Shown here: positions 1 through 5,806 of the stretch, one piece after another
How positions within the stretch are numbered: position 1 is the stretch's first letter
How the letters are laid out: each line of letters opens with the position of its first letter
Assembly: GCA_018381595.1 (NCBI GenBank)
Contig: JAGZRP010000050.1
Coordinates: forward strand, 1 to 6,010
Source: Bacillota bacterium
GTDB lineage: Bacteria > Bacillota_I > Bacilli_A > RF39 > UBA660
DNA: 6,010 bases
Direction: 5' to 3'
Program-made: the position numbers and the translations under genes
The notes under the pieces: model-generated
What the model was told of the DNA's origin: nothing
Database searches by the model: none
The model's input: the letters and a program-made list of their open reading frames with translations, nothing else

Positions 1-337
1 TGAGAATATTGTAGTATTAGATGTAAAAGATAGTAGTGGACAACACGTATTTGAAAATACAGAAGAGCAACGAGTTCCAGCATACTTAATTTTTGGAGTA
101 AAAGATGAAATAAATATTTTACTTAGAAAAGCAAGTTATATGTATTCATTCTCAGTAGAATTATTCCCAGTTCCACATGGTGGAAAAGTTGATAAGAGTG
201 GTTCTACAGAAGTAAGTACACAATACTTAAAAGATTTCATCAATGCAAATACAGTAAATATTCCAGAAGAAAAAACACCAAGTCCAAGTTCATCTACAAC
301 GACCTCTCCAACAAATACAAGCGGAAATCAAAGTTAG
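1..337 (+). CDS. CpaB/RcpC-like pilus assembly protein, C-terminal part (5' truncated)
   Basis: The reading frame is open from base 2 to a TAG stop, giving the last 111 residues of a protein whose start lies upstream of the window. The segment with VPAYLIFGVKDEINILLRKA, followed by a strand ending in ELFPVPHG, looks like the C-terminal half of CpaB/RcpC proteins, where an 'x-x-L-A-x-x-x-G-x-L-x-L-x-L-R' stretch follows the SAF domain. CpaB-type proteins are usually anchored by one N-terminal membrane segment and act outside the cytoplasmic membrane in Tad pilus assembly; that part is not visible here. The last 25 or so residues form a Pro/Ser/Thr-rich low-complexity tail (PEEKTPSPSSSTTTSPTNTS), probably disordered. 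The next gene, a CpaF-like ATPase, starts 8 bases after the stop, which supports a Tad role. The identification rests on a weak sequence match plus context. An unrelated extracytoplasmic protein of the same operon is the alternative. Confidence 0.6.
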   Translation, partial: ENIVVLDVKDSSGQHVFENTEEQRVPAYLIFGVKDEINILLRKASYMYSFSVELFPVPHGGKVDKSGSTEVSTQYLKDFINANTVNIPEEKTPSPSSSTTTSPTNTSGNQS

Positions 338-339
338 GT
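336..339 (+). promoter_or_regulatory. weak ribosome binding site supporting a GTG start
   Basis: AGGT overlaps the TAG stop of the upstream gene and sits 6 bases before the GTG at 346. It is the only Shine-Dalgarno-like sequence near this start. The weak site, the GTG codon and the 8-base gap suggest that translation of the ATPase is coupled to the upstream gene and kept low compared with its neighbours. Starting at the first internal ATG (codon 56) would remove most of the conserved N-terminal domain. Confidence 0.5.
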
Positions 340-345
340 AACTTT

Positions 346-1635
346 GTGAACGATATTGTATTTGATCAGATAGACTTTGGAGAGTTGAAAAAATATTTAG
401 ATGACCCAGATGTTACTGATATCTCATATAGTAATGGGGGTCAACTATGGCTAAAGACATTATCGAAGGGAATCTACCGTGTAGAAGAGCCTGCTATTAA
501 TAATGCCTTTATGGAAAAGTTAGCATTTCAATGTTCCAATGTAATGGGAAAGACCTTTAATATGGCTGCTCCATTCTTGGATGCTGAAAGTACAGAGCTT
601 CGTTTAAACTTTGTTCATGATTCCATCGCTCGAAACGGAATTGCTGTAGTGTTACGTAAAACACCAGCAAAAATTCGTCTAGAGAAGGACAAAATTCTTG
701 CTGACAAATATATCGCATTAGATATTCATGATTTTTTAATTAAATGTGTAGAAGGACACTGTAATATTATCGTATCCGGAGAAACTGGTAGTGGTAAAAC
801 AGAGTTCATCAAATATTTAGCTGCACATACAAGAGAAGATGAAAAATTAATCACAATCGAAGATACACTAGAATTACACTTAGACCGTATCTTCCCTCAT
901 CGTGATATTGTAGCAATGAAAACAAATAATATTGCGTCATATTCTGATGTGTTAGTTACCTGTATGAGACAGAACCCAAAATGGATTTTGTTATCAGAAA
1001 TTCGTAGTGCAGAAGCTGTTATGGCAGCTCGTAACTCGATTTCATCAGGTCACTATATTTTATCAACTATTCATGCTAGTAATGCACCATCCATACCAAG
1101 TCGTATGTATAGCTTACTAGAAACGAATCAAGATATTGAACAATTTTTAAAATCAATTTATCGTTATATTCAAATTGGTGTATACATTCGTGGATACCAA
1201 GATAAGAATACAAAAAGATTTGTACGTGAAATTGCGGAAGTTGTTGAATTCTATGTAGATAAAGACAATGAAGCTGTTTGCAATACAATCTTTAAGAAAG
1301 ATATGGAAGGACATGTCATTCGTAATCACCCAAGTCAATACTTAATTGATTATTTAAGTGGACAAGGTGTTGTTCTTCCGGAAAATATGATTCAAGTAGA
1401 AAAAAGCGATTCCCTTGTAGAACAAGATAGAGAAAATAGTCAAGTATCGTCAAATGTAAACAATGAATCCCTAACTACACAGACAAAGCCAGAAAGTAAT
1501 GTGGCTAGTCAAAACATATTTACACAAAACCAATTTTCGAATGGTGGGCAAGAAGTAACTTCCACTGTAAATATGTCACAACCACAAACTAATTCTGTTC
1601 ACCAGGTAACAGAAGAAGTTGAAACATTATTTTAA
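346..1635 (+). CDS. CpaF/TadA-type secretion ATPase (VirB11/PilT superfamily)
   Basis: This is a cytoplasmic hexamer-forming ATPase that powers pilus assembly or secretion at a TadB/TadC platform. All four superfamily signatures are readable in order. The N-terminal domain has the typical 'DPDVTDISYSNGGQLWL' region (residues 20-36). Walker A is GETGSGKT (145-152), and the Asp box is LITIEDTLEL (168-177). Walker B is WILLSEIRSAEA (213-224), with the catalytic Glu at 218. The His box is GHYILSTIHASNA (235-247). The usual Gly before the Walker B Glu is Ser here. The N-terminal domain is short, about 135 residues, compared with most CpaF proteins. After about residue 350 comes an 80-residue tail rich in Gln, Asn, Ser, Thr and Val with no recognisable fold, not typical of the family. 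The start is GTG at 346, chosen because the conserved N-terminal motif begins close behind it. It is followed after 15 bases by the TadB-like gene. CpaF/TadA is preferred over VirB11 because of the adjacent TadB/TadC pair. Confidence 0.93.
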   Translation: MNDIVFDQIDFGELKKYLDDPDVTDISYSNGGQLWLKTLSKGIYRVEEPAINNAFMEKLAFQCSNVMGKTFNMAAPFLDAESTELRLNFVHDSIARNGIAVVLRKTPAKIRLEKDKILADKYIALDIHDFLIKCVEGHCNIIVSGETGSGKTEFIKYLAAHTREDEKLITIEDTLELHLDRIFPHRDIVAMKTNNIASYSDVLVTCMRQNPKWILLSEIRSAEAVMAARNSISSGHYILSTIHASNAPSIPSRMYSLLETNQDIEQFLKSIYRYIQIGVYIRGYQDKNTKRFVREIAEVVEFYVDKDNEAVCNTIFKKDMEGHVIRNHPSQYLIDYLSGQGVVLPENMIQVEKSDSLVEQDRENSQVSSNVNNESLTTQTKPESNVASQNIFTQNQFSNGGQEVTSTVNMSQPQTNSVHQVTEEVETLF

Positions 1636-1650
1636 AGGAGGTAAGGACGT

Positions 1651-2553
1651 ATGACATTTTTAATATTTGCTTTGGTTGCATTTATTATGATTTTCATCAT
1701 TGTATATCGAAAGAATACAGGACAGAATGTATATAAATATATTTCGCAACAAGCAACAACTATTTATGACAAATATGCCCCTTACTCTTTTAAAGTAGTA
1801 AGGGAAAAAGTAAAAGAACTTGGTCAAGAATATACATCTAGACAGTATATTCTTCAAATCACAGTCTTTTCAGTTGGAGCATTTGTGATTACATATATGT
1901 ATTTTTATAATGTTATTATTGCGTTAATATATGCAGTATTATCCATTTTCATTATTCCATATTTAACATATTTGAGGTGTAATCGTGTATACAGTGAGTT
2001 TATCTTTGAACAAATTCAAGTATACACAACAAATACAATTATGGAGTTTAATACAACACAGTCATTTGTAAAAGCCTTAGAAGGAGTATATGAATCAGGT
2101 GTGTTAGAAAGTCCAATCAAAGACGATGTCAAAATGATGATTGATTTGGCTTATGAAAATGGAACCATTGAAGAGTCAATTAATTATTTTGATAATAAAT
2201 ATAATTATTATATTGTAAAGAATATGCATCAATTATTTTTACAAATTACAAATGAAGGAGCAAAAAACTCTGCTGGAGCACTAGAAAATATGTCTCTCGA
2301 TATCGATATGCTTGTTGAAAATGTATATCGTGATAGAATTGACCGTTCTAGTTTCCATAGAAAATTTTTGCAATTTGGTTTTATGCTTTATTTCATGGTA
2401 ATGTTAGTACAATTATTACTTGGAAATGAAACATATATCAATATGTTAAACAAATGGTATATTCAATTGATATTACATGGAATTGTAATTGTGAATACAG
2501 CCTTCTTATTGAATGGCGAAAAATATTATAATGAGAATGTAGGTGCTGAATAA
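1651..2553 (+). CDS. TadB-like pilus assembly platform membrane protein
   Basis: A 300-residue inner-membrane protein with the layout of TadB-family (type II secretion system F domain) platform proteins. Hydrophobic segments are visible at about residues 1-19, 67-86, 88-107, 240-257 and 269-287. Between the third and fourth lies a helical cytoplasmic region (about 110-238) containing 'FVKALEGVYESGVLESPIKD', which fits the helical-bundle part of the F domain ('x-x-A-L-x-x-x-x-x-x-x-G'). TadB normally pairs with TadC to form the membrane base on which the CpaF/TadA ATPase acts, and both partners flank this gene. A perfect AAGGAGGT ribosome binding site (1635-1642) stands 8 bases before the ATG, so this gene should be translated better than the ATPase gene. 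Its stop TAA overlaps the ATG of the next gene (TAATG). No damage is seen. The family assignment rests on topology, length, weak motif similarity and strong context. Confidence 0.85.
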   Translation: MTFLIFALVAFIMIFIIVYRKNTGQNVYKYISQQATTIYDKYAPYSFKVVREKVKELGQEYTSRQYILQITVFSVGAFVITYMYFYNVIIALIYAVLSIFIIPYLTYLRCNRVYSEFIFEQIQVYTTNTIMEFNTTQSFVKALEGVYESGVLESPIKDDVKMMIDLAYENGTIEESINYFDNKYNYYIVKNMHQLFLQITNEGAKNSAGALENMSLDIDMLVENVYRDRIDRSSFHRKFLQFGFMLYFMVMLVQLLLGNETYINMLNKWYIQLILHGIVIVNTAFLLNGEKYYNENVGAE

Positions 2554-3353
2554 TGACGTTATCGATTAGTATGATATTTATTATAATCAGTGTTATTGTA
2601 ATTTTTATGTTGAATTACATTCGCGTAATTGATACCAAAAAATTCATTCACGATACAGAACCATATTTAAGATTTTTAATGGAAGACGATTATGAATTTC
2701 TATTAAATGTTCGTTATGGGGATGACGTAGATGTAAATGTTTTGTTTTCAAAAAGAGTACAAACTGCCATTATAACAGTTGGAGCCATGTTCATCCTTTT
2801 TATTACAAATTTAAGTTTTATTAACATTATGATTATTTTCATTGTTGCTGGAGTTATGTTTAAATTCCCATATATGAAATTAAAGAGTTATTATAACGCA
2901 AATTTGTATCAAATCAACTTAATGCTTCCATACTATTTAAAGAGCTTAGAGATTTTAGTACAACATTATACGGTACCTGTTGCTCTTGCTCGTAGTATTG
3001 AAACAGCGCCAGATATTTTTAAATCTGGATTAAAAGATTTAGTTGATAAAGTAAATATGGGAGATTCCAGTGTAAATCCATATATGGATTTTGCAAAACA
3101 ATATCCAGTTAGAGATTCCATGCGTATGATGCGTCTTTTATATCGTTTGGGATTGGGAAGTCAAGAAAACAAACAGGAACAATTAATGATGTTTTCAAAA
3201 ACAGTATCTCAATTGCAAAATAAAGCACGTGAGCAAAAGTATAAAGATCGTCTAGAAAAAATGGAAAAGAAGACAATGATGATGCTTTGCTGTACAGGTG
3301 GAGGAATCATATTCCTATTATTATTATCAATGACACAAATGATGGGTCTATAA
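2553..3353 (+). CDS. TadC-like pilus assembly platform membrane protein
   Basis: A 266-residue membrane protein that is the expected partner of the preceding TadB-like protein. Hydrophobic segments are at about residues 3-22, 71-88, 90-106 and 242-261. The cytoplasmic F-domain-like region between the third and fourth contains 'LPYYLKSLEILVQHYTVPVA' followed by LARSIETAP. This matches the family pattern of a Leu-Pro, a helix and then an 'A-L-x-x-x' helix. The region ends in a Lys/Glu-rich helix (about 222-240) just before the last membrane segment. The ATG overlaps the upstream stop by one base (TAATG), and AGGTG at 2541-2545 lies inside the upstream gene, so the two proteins are probably translationally coupled and made in equal amounts. 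The C-terminus is Met-rich (SMTQMMGL), without apparent meaning. This is the last gene of the ATPase-platform block. A 70-base gap with its own promoter follows. Confidence 0.85.
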   Translation: MTLSISMIFIIISVIVIFMLNYIRVIDTKKFIHDTEPYLRFLMEDDYEFLLNVRYGDDVDVNVLFSKRVQTAIITVGAMFILFITNLSFINIMIIFIVAGVMFKFPYMKLKSYYNANLYQINLMLPYYLKSLEILVQHYTVPVALARSIETAPDIFKSGLKDLVDKVNMGDSSVNPYMDFAKQYPVRDSMRMMRLLYRLGLGSQENKQEQLMMFSKTVSQLQNKAREQKYKDRLEKMEKKTMMMLCCTGGGIIFLLLLSMTQMMGL

Positions 3354-3366
3354 AGTGTAAACCCAC

Positions 3367-3395
3367 TTGAATACCAAGTAAATTGGATGTATAAT
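3367..3395 (+). promoter_or_regulatory. sigma-A-type promoter of the small pilin-like gene
   Basis: In the 70-base gap 3354-3423, TTGAAT (3367-3372, four of six matching TTGACA) is followed after exactly 17 bases by a perfect TATAAT (3390-3395). Transcription would start near 3402, giving a leader of about 20 bases that contains the strong AAGGTGGTGAG ribosome binding site at 3410-3420. The position directly upstream of the smallest pilin-like gene fits extra expression of a major subunit. AT-rich DNA yields such matches by chance, but the exact spacing and intergenic location speak for it. Confidence 0.6.
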
Positions 3396-3423
3396 GAAAT
3401 TAATTAAGTAAGGTGGTGAGAAG

Positions 3424-3654
3424 ATGAAAGAAGCTGCAGGAGAAGCAAACGTAACTGTATTAACCATTTTATTAATTGGTATCGTTGCTTTAGTTGCGAC
3501 ACCATTAATTACAAGTATCATGAACTCAACAAAGAATAGAAGTTGTTGTACAAATGCTGGAGGAAAATGGTCAGGAAATAAGTGTGTATCACAAGCTGGA
3601 TATGATGCTGCTACATACAATAGTTGTATTAAAGATAATCCAAATGCAAAATAA
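3424..3654 (+). CDS. small single-pass pilin candidate with four cysteines
   Basis: A 76-residue protein with a short charged N-terminus (MKEAAG), one hydrophobic segment (about residues 10-33) and a small polar C-terminal region. This is the size and layout of a Flp-type major pilin, but I do not recognise a named family. The C-terminal 40 residues hold four cysteines (41, 42, 54, 68) and several glycines around 'CCTNAGGKWSGNKC'. Two disulfides in an extracytoplasmic domain are plausible. Gly6 is shared in position with the next two proteins and could be the cleavage point of a prepilin peptidase. The Glu expected at +5 of a type IV pilin is Thr here, and the only nearby acids are Glu3 and Glu7. 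It has its own promoter at 3367-3395 and a nearly perfect ribosome binding site (AAGGTGGTGA, 3410-3419), which suggests high expression. Major-subunit function is inferred from size, context and promoter. A small accessory membrane protein is the alternative. Confidence 0.75.
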   Translation: MKEAAGEANVTVLTILLIGIVALVATPLITSIMNSTKNRSCCTNAGGKWSGNKCVSQAGYDAATYNSCIKDNPNAK

Positions 3655-3687
3655 TTTTAACATTTAAAGAGTAAAGAGGTGTAACTT

Positions 3688-4134
3688 ATGAAACAAAGCT
3701 CGGGAAGCGTATACATGTTTAATTTTATTATCTTATTTATTATTATTGTTTTTGCTTTCCTAGCAGGAATCATAAGTTACAACCGTGCCTTTAAAGTAAA
3801 TAGTAGGATTATTAATGCCATAGAAAGACATGAAGGGTATAATCGTTATGCGATAGAAGAAATTAATAATGTTTTAAGTTCCATTGGATATAATGGTGCT
3901 GACACATTAACTTGTCCTAAGAAAAATGGATACGAGTTAAAAACTACAAATGCTGCTAGTACAAATAAGTTTGAATATTGTGTTTATCGTCGTCGAGAGG
4001 AAAATACTGCTTATTCAACTTATCTCGTAACAAGTTATATTTATATGAATGTTCCATTAGTGAATAATTTGTTTAAAATACCTGTTTCTTCTAGAACCAA
4101 TCGAATCTATATCTTTTCAAGCGAATATAAGTAG
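3688..4134 (+). CDS. pseudopilin-like single-pass membrane protein (first of a paralogous pair)
   Basis: A 148-residue protein with a six-residue start MKQSSG, a strongly hydrophobic segment (about 8-29) and an extracytoplasmic domain beginning 'SYNRAFKVNSRIINAIERHE'. This layout, a short leader, one membrane helix and then an amphipathic helix, is that of TadE/TadF-like minor pilins or type II pseudopilins, though the usual Glu five residues after the Gly is Phe here. Two cysteines (76 and 98, the second in 'EYCVYRR') probably form a disulfide. It shares with the next protein the N-terminal Gly6, an 'FN-I-I' start to the helix, an 'IGY' motif, the 'YCV-R' motif, a 'Y-Y-P-L/I-V' strand and a C-terminal EYK, so the two arose by duplication. 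A ribosome binding site AAAGAGGTG (3673-3681) precedes the ATG. A minor pilin role at the tip or in priming is inferred. No named family is recognised. Confidence 0.8.
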   Translation: MKQSSGSVYMFNFIILFIIIVFAFLAGIISYNRAFKVNSRIINAIERHEGYNRYAIEEINNVLSSIGYNGADTLTCPKKNGYELKTTNAASTNKFEYCVYRRREENTAYSTYLVTSYIYMNVPLVNNLFKIPVSSRTNRIYIFSSEYK

Positions 4135-4143
4135 GTGTAATTT

Positions 4144-4608
4144 ATGAGAGAAGCCATAGGAAATACCTTTGTTTTTAACATAATTGTAACGTTTGTTATT
4201 ATTTTTATCATTATATTTGCTGGTTCTTCTAGTTATTCAAAAGCAGCAAAGGTAAAAAATACAATTTTGGATATATTAGTTCAGAATTCAGATACGATGA
4301 AAGGAACAGATGATAGGTTACCTGCAAGTGTTGTCAATAAAATTGATGGTGAATTGAAGGCAATTGGTTATCGTGTGAATCCAGAAAGAAAACAAAACTG
4401 TAAACGTCCTACTGAAGATAGAAACGCAAAGCTAATGAATCCTACAAGTAATTATCATTATTGTGTATGGAGAATTCCAGCAGAACGTGGATATTATTAT
4501 CACGTAACTGCTTATTTATATTTTGAATTTCCAATTGTCTCAGTAATTGAATATCCAATTACAGGAGAAAGTAGAGTAATTTATGGGGAAGTAGAGTATA
4601 AATATTAA
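4144..4608 (+). CDS. pseudopilin-like single-pass membrane protein (second of a paralogous pair)
   Basis: A 154-residue paralogue of the preceding protein. It starts MREAIG, has a hydrophobic segment (about 8-27), then 'SSYSKAAKVKNTILDILVQ', an IGY motif (74-76), and a cysteine pair (86 and 107, the second in 'YHYCVWR'). It ends in strands with 'FPIVSVIEYPITGESRVIYG' and EYKY. Cysteine spacing is 21 residues against 22 in the paralogue, so the same disulfide is expected. The region between helix and IGY is longer and more charged than in the paralogue, which is where the two differ most. The gap to the upstream stop is 9 bases. The ribosome binding site AGGTG (4134-4138 region) starts in the upstream TAG, and the leader 'aggtgtaatttatg' closely resembles that of the first copy, so the duplication included the start region. 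Like its neighbours it has Gly6 but no Glu at +5. A minor pilin role is inferred from layout and context. Confidence 0.8.
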   Translation: MREAIGNTFVFNIIVTFVIIFIIIFAGSSSYSKAAKVKNTILDILVQNSDTMKGTDDRLPASVVNKIDGELKAIGYRVNPERKQNCKRPTEDRNAKLMNPTSNYHYCVWRIPAERGYYYHVTAYLYFEFPIVSVIEYPITGESRVIYGEVEYKY

Positions 4609-4618
4609 CTAATTTATG

Positions 4619-4668
4619 AAAAGAAATAATAAAAACATCTCCAATGATTTGTTTTTCTTATTTTTTTT
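4619..4668 (+). terminator. AT-rich hairpin with T run, possible weak terminator or attenuator
   Basis: The arms 4619-4637 and 4650-4668 can pair over 19 positions with one G-T wobble and one mismatch, around a 12-base loop (4638-4649). The descending arm ends in a run of eight T. The stem is almost all A-T, with a single G-C pair, so it is weak compared with a normal intrinsic terminator. It lies in the 93-base gap between the second pseudopilin-like gene and the CpaE-like gene, where partial termination would lower expression of the downstream gene. A simple A-tract/T-tract coincidence in AT-rich DNA is the main alternative. Confidence 0.45.
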
Positions 4669-4701
4669 GATGAATATAGTAATACCATCAGGAGGTGGAA
4701 T

Positions 4702-5745
4702 ATGAATGTCATAATTGCAAATAAATATCAATCGATGTTGCAATCTTTAAATATTGATATCATTAAAACAATGTATGGTGAATTTGAAGTAGAAGAAATC
4801 ATAAAAACATTTAAGAACTTCTTTTTTCAACGTATGGTTTTAGATATTACTGCAATTAAAGATTATAAAGATATTTCAAAATTACAAAAATTATCTGTAG
4901 AGTTGGATATGAGTAAAATTATTTTATTTGTAGATGATACTGCAGACGCAACCATACCGAATTTTTATTCTATGTTAGTAGCAATGGGAATTTATAATTT
5001 TACAAAGAGTCTAGATGGAGTTCAATATCTATTAAATACACCTAATACTTATAAAGATGTTGCTCATTATTTGATAATTAATCCGCAAGCACAAATGGCG
5101 AATGCGACTATAAATTCACCATCTTCTAGTGGACAAGTATCAAAGCAAAATGTTTCTGTTAGTGGGGCAATGCCTGTAAAATCAACAAAAATTTTAGGAA
5201 TTAAAAATGTAACGAAAAATACAGGTGCAACAACATTGGTATATATGATGCTGAAACAATTGGAAAAGAATTATAAAGTGGCAGCATTTGAAATTGGAAA
5301 AAGAGAATTTAGTTTCTTTAGATATCAGAATATGTATAGTGTAGACTCTGGAGATTTACAGAATCGACTATCACGCTTTTCAGATTATGATGTTGTTTTA
5401 ATCGATGTAAATAATGATAAAAAAGCAATTGATGCGTGTACAGATGTTATTTACTTGATTGAGCCTTCCATCATTAAATTGAATCGTTTGACGATGGTTG
5501 ATCCTAAAATATTGACTAGATTAAAAAATAAAAAAGTAATTCTAAATCAAAGCTTACTAAGCAGTAACGATGTTGCTGAATTTGAATATGAATCAAAGTT
5601 AAATATCTTTTTTAACTTACCACCGCTCGATGAAAGAGAGAGCGATTTACCAGCATTAAATGATTTATTAGCAAAGCTTGGATTTACGTTACAAGCAGAT
5701 GGTAGAAACTTGGAAAGACGTAATAAAATTCTGGGTATTTTCTAG
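4702..5745 (+). CDS. CpaE/TadZ-like protein: pseudo-receiver plus degenerate MinD/ParA-like domain
   Basis: A 347-residue cytoplasmic protein with the two-domain plan of CpaE/TadZ, which positions Tad machines at the membrane or pole. Residues 1-125 look like a receiver fold without the usual acidic pair on strand 1. VLDITAI (47-53) could be strand 3, and 'MGIYNFTKSLDGVQYLL' (95-111) resembles the end of a receiver with its conserved Lys. A Ser/Asn/Gln-rich linker (about 127-160) follows. The second domain opens with ILGIKNVTKNTGATTL (164-179), the position of the deviant Walker A loop, and contains DYDVVLIDVNND (228-239), a Walker B-like strand. The Walker A lysine before Thr-Thr is Ala176 and the signature lysine is Thr171, so ATP hydrolysis is doubtful. 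A strong AGGAGGT site (4690-4696) stands 5 bases before the ATG. In many Tad loci cpaE lies before cpaF; here it follows the pilin-like genes. Family assignment is by fold pattern and context. Confidence 0.75.
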   Translation: MNVIIANKYQSMLQSLNIDIIKTMYGEFEVEEIIKTFKNFFFQRMVLDITAIKDYKDISKLQKLSVELDMSKIILFVDDTADATIPNFYSMLVAMGIYNFTKSLDGVQYLLNTPNTYKDVAHYLIINPQAQMANATINSPSSSGQVSKQNVSVSGAMPVKSTKILGIKNVTKNTGATTLVYMMLKQLEKNYKVAAFEIGKREFSFFRYQNMYSVDSGDLQNRLSRFSDYDVVLIDVNNDKKAIDACTDVIYLIEPSIIKLNRLTMVDPKILTRLKNKKVILNQSLLSSNDVAEFEYESKLNIFFNLPPLDERESDLPALNDLLAKLGFTLQADGRNLERRNKILGIF

Positions 5746-5754
5746 GGAAGCTAA

Positions 5755-5783
5755 TTGACAAAATGGAAAATATCATATATACT
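5755..5783 (+). promoter_or_regulatory. near-consensus sigma-A promoter of the VirB2-like gene
   Basis: A perfect TTGACA (5755-5760) is followed after exactly 17 bases by TATACT (5778-5783, five of six matching TATAAT). It lies in the 61-base gap after the CpaE-like gene. Transcription would begin near 5790, leaving a leader of about 17 bases with the ribosome binding site AAGGGAGGT (5793-5801). This is the best promoter match seen in the window and suggests strong, possibly constitutive expression of the next gene. Confidence 0.72.
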
Positions 5784-5806
5784 TAATTAAACAAGGGAGG
5801 TAAATT

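Noticed and set aside
1076..1338. Two overlapping minus-strand open frames (61 and 70 codons)
   Set aside because: They lie entirely inside the well-supported ATPase gene, have no good ribosome binding site and no recognisable product. They are shadows of the AT-rich coding strand.
1660..1857. Minus-strand open frame of 65 codons inside the TadB-like gene
   Set aside because: It is antisense to membrane-segment codons of a clear gene, with low-complexity Phe/Ile/Tyr-rich translation.
3353..3368. Small inverted repeat AAGTG/CACTT just after the TadC-like gene, considered as a terminator
   Set aside because: Only five pairs, no T run behind it, and it overlaps the -35 box of the better supported promoter.
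3348..3620. Minus-strand open frame of 90 codons over the promoter gap and small pilin gene
   Set aside because: The plus-strand gene here has a strong ribosome binding site, promoter and sensible topology. The antisense product shows no domain or start signal.
4675..4680. TATAGT as a -10 box for the CpaE-like gene
   Set aside because: At 17 bases upstream the sequence is TTTTTC inside the T-rich hairpin arm, with no -35 similarity and no extended -10 TG in the right place.
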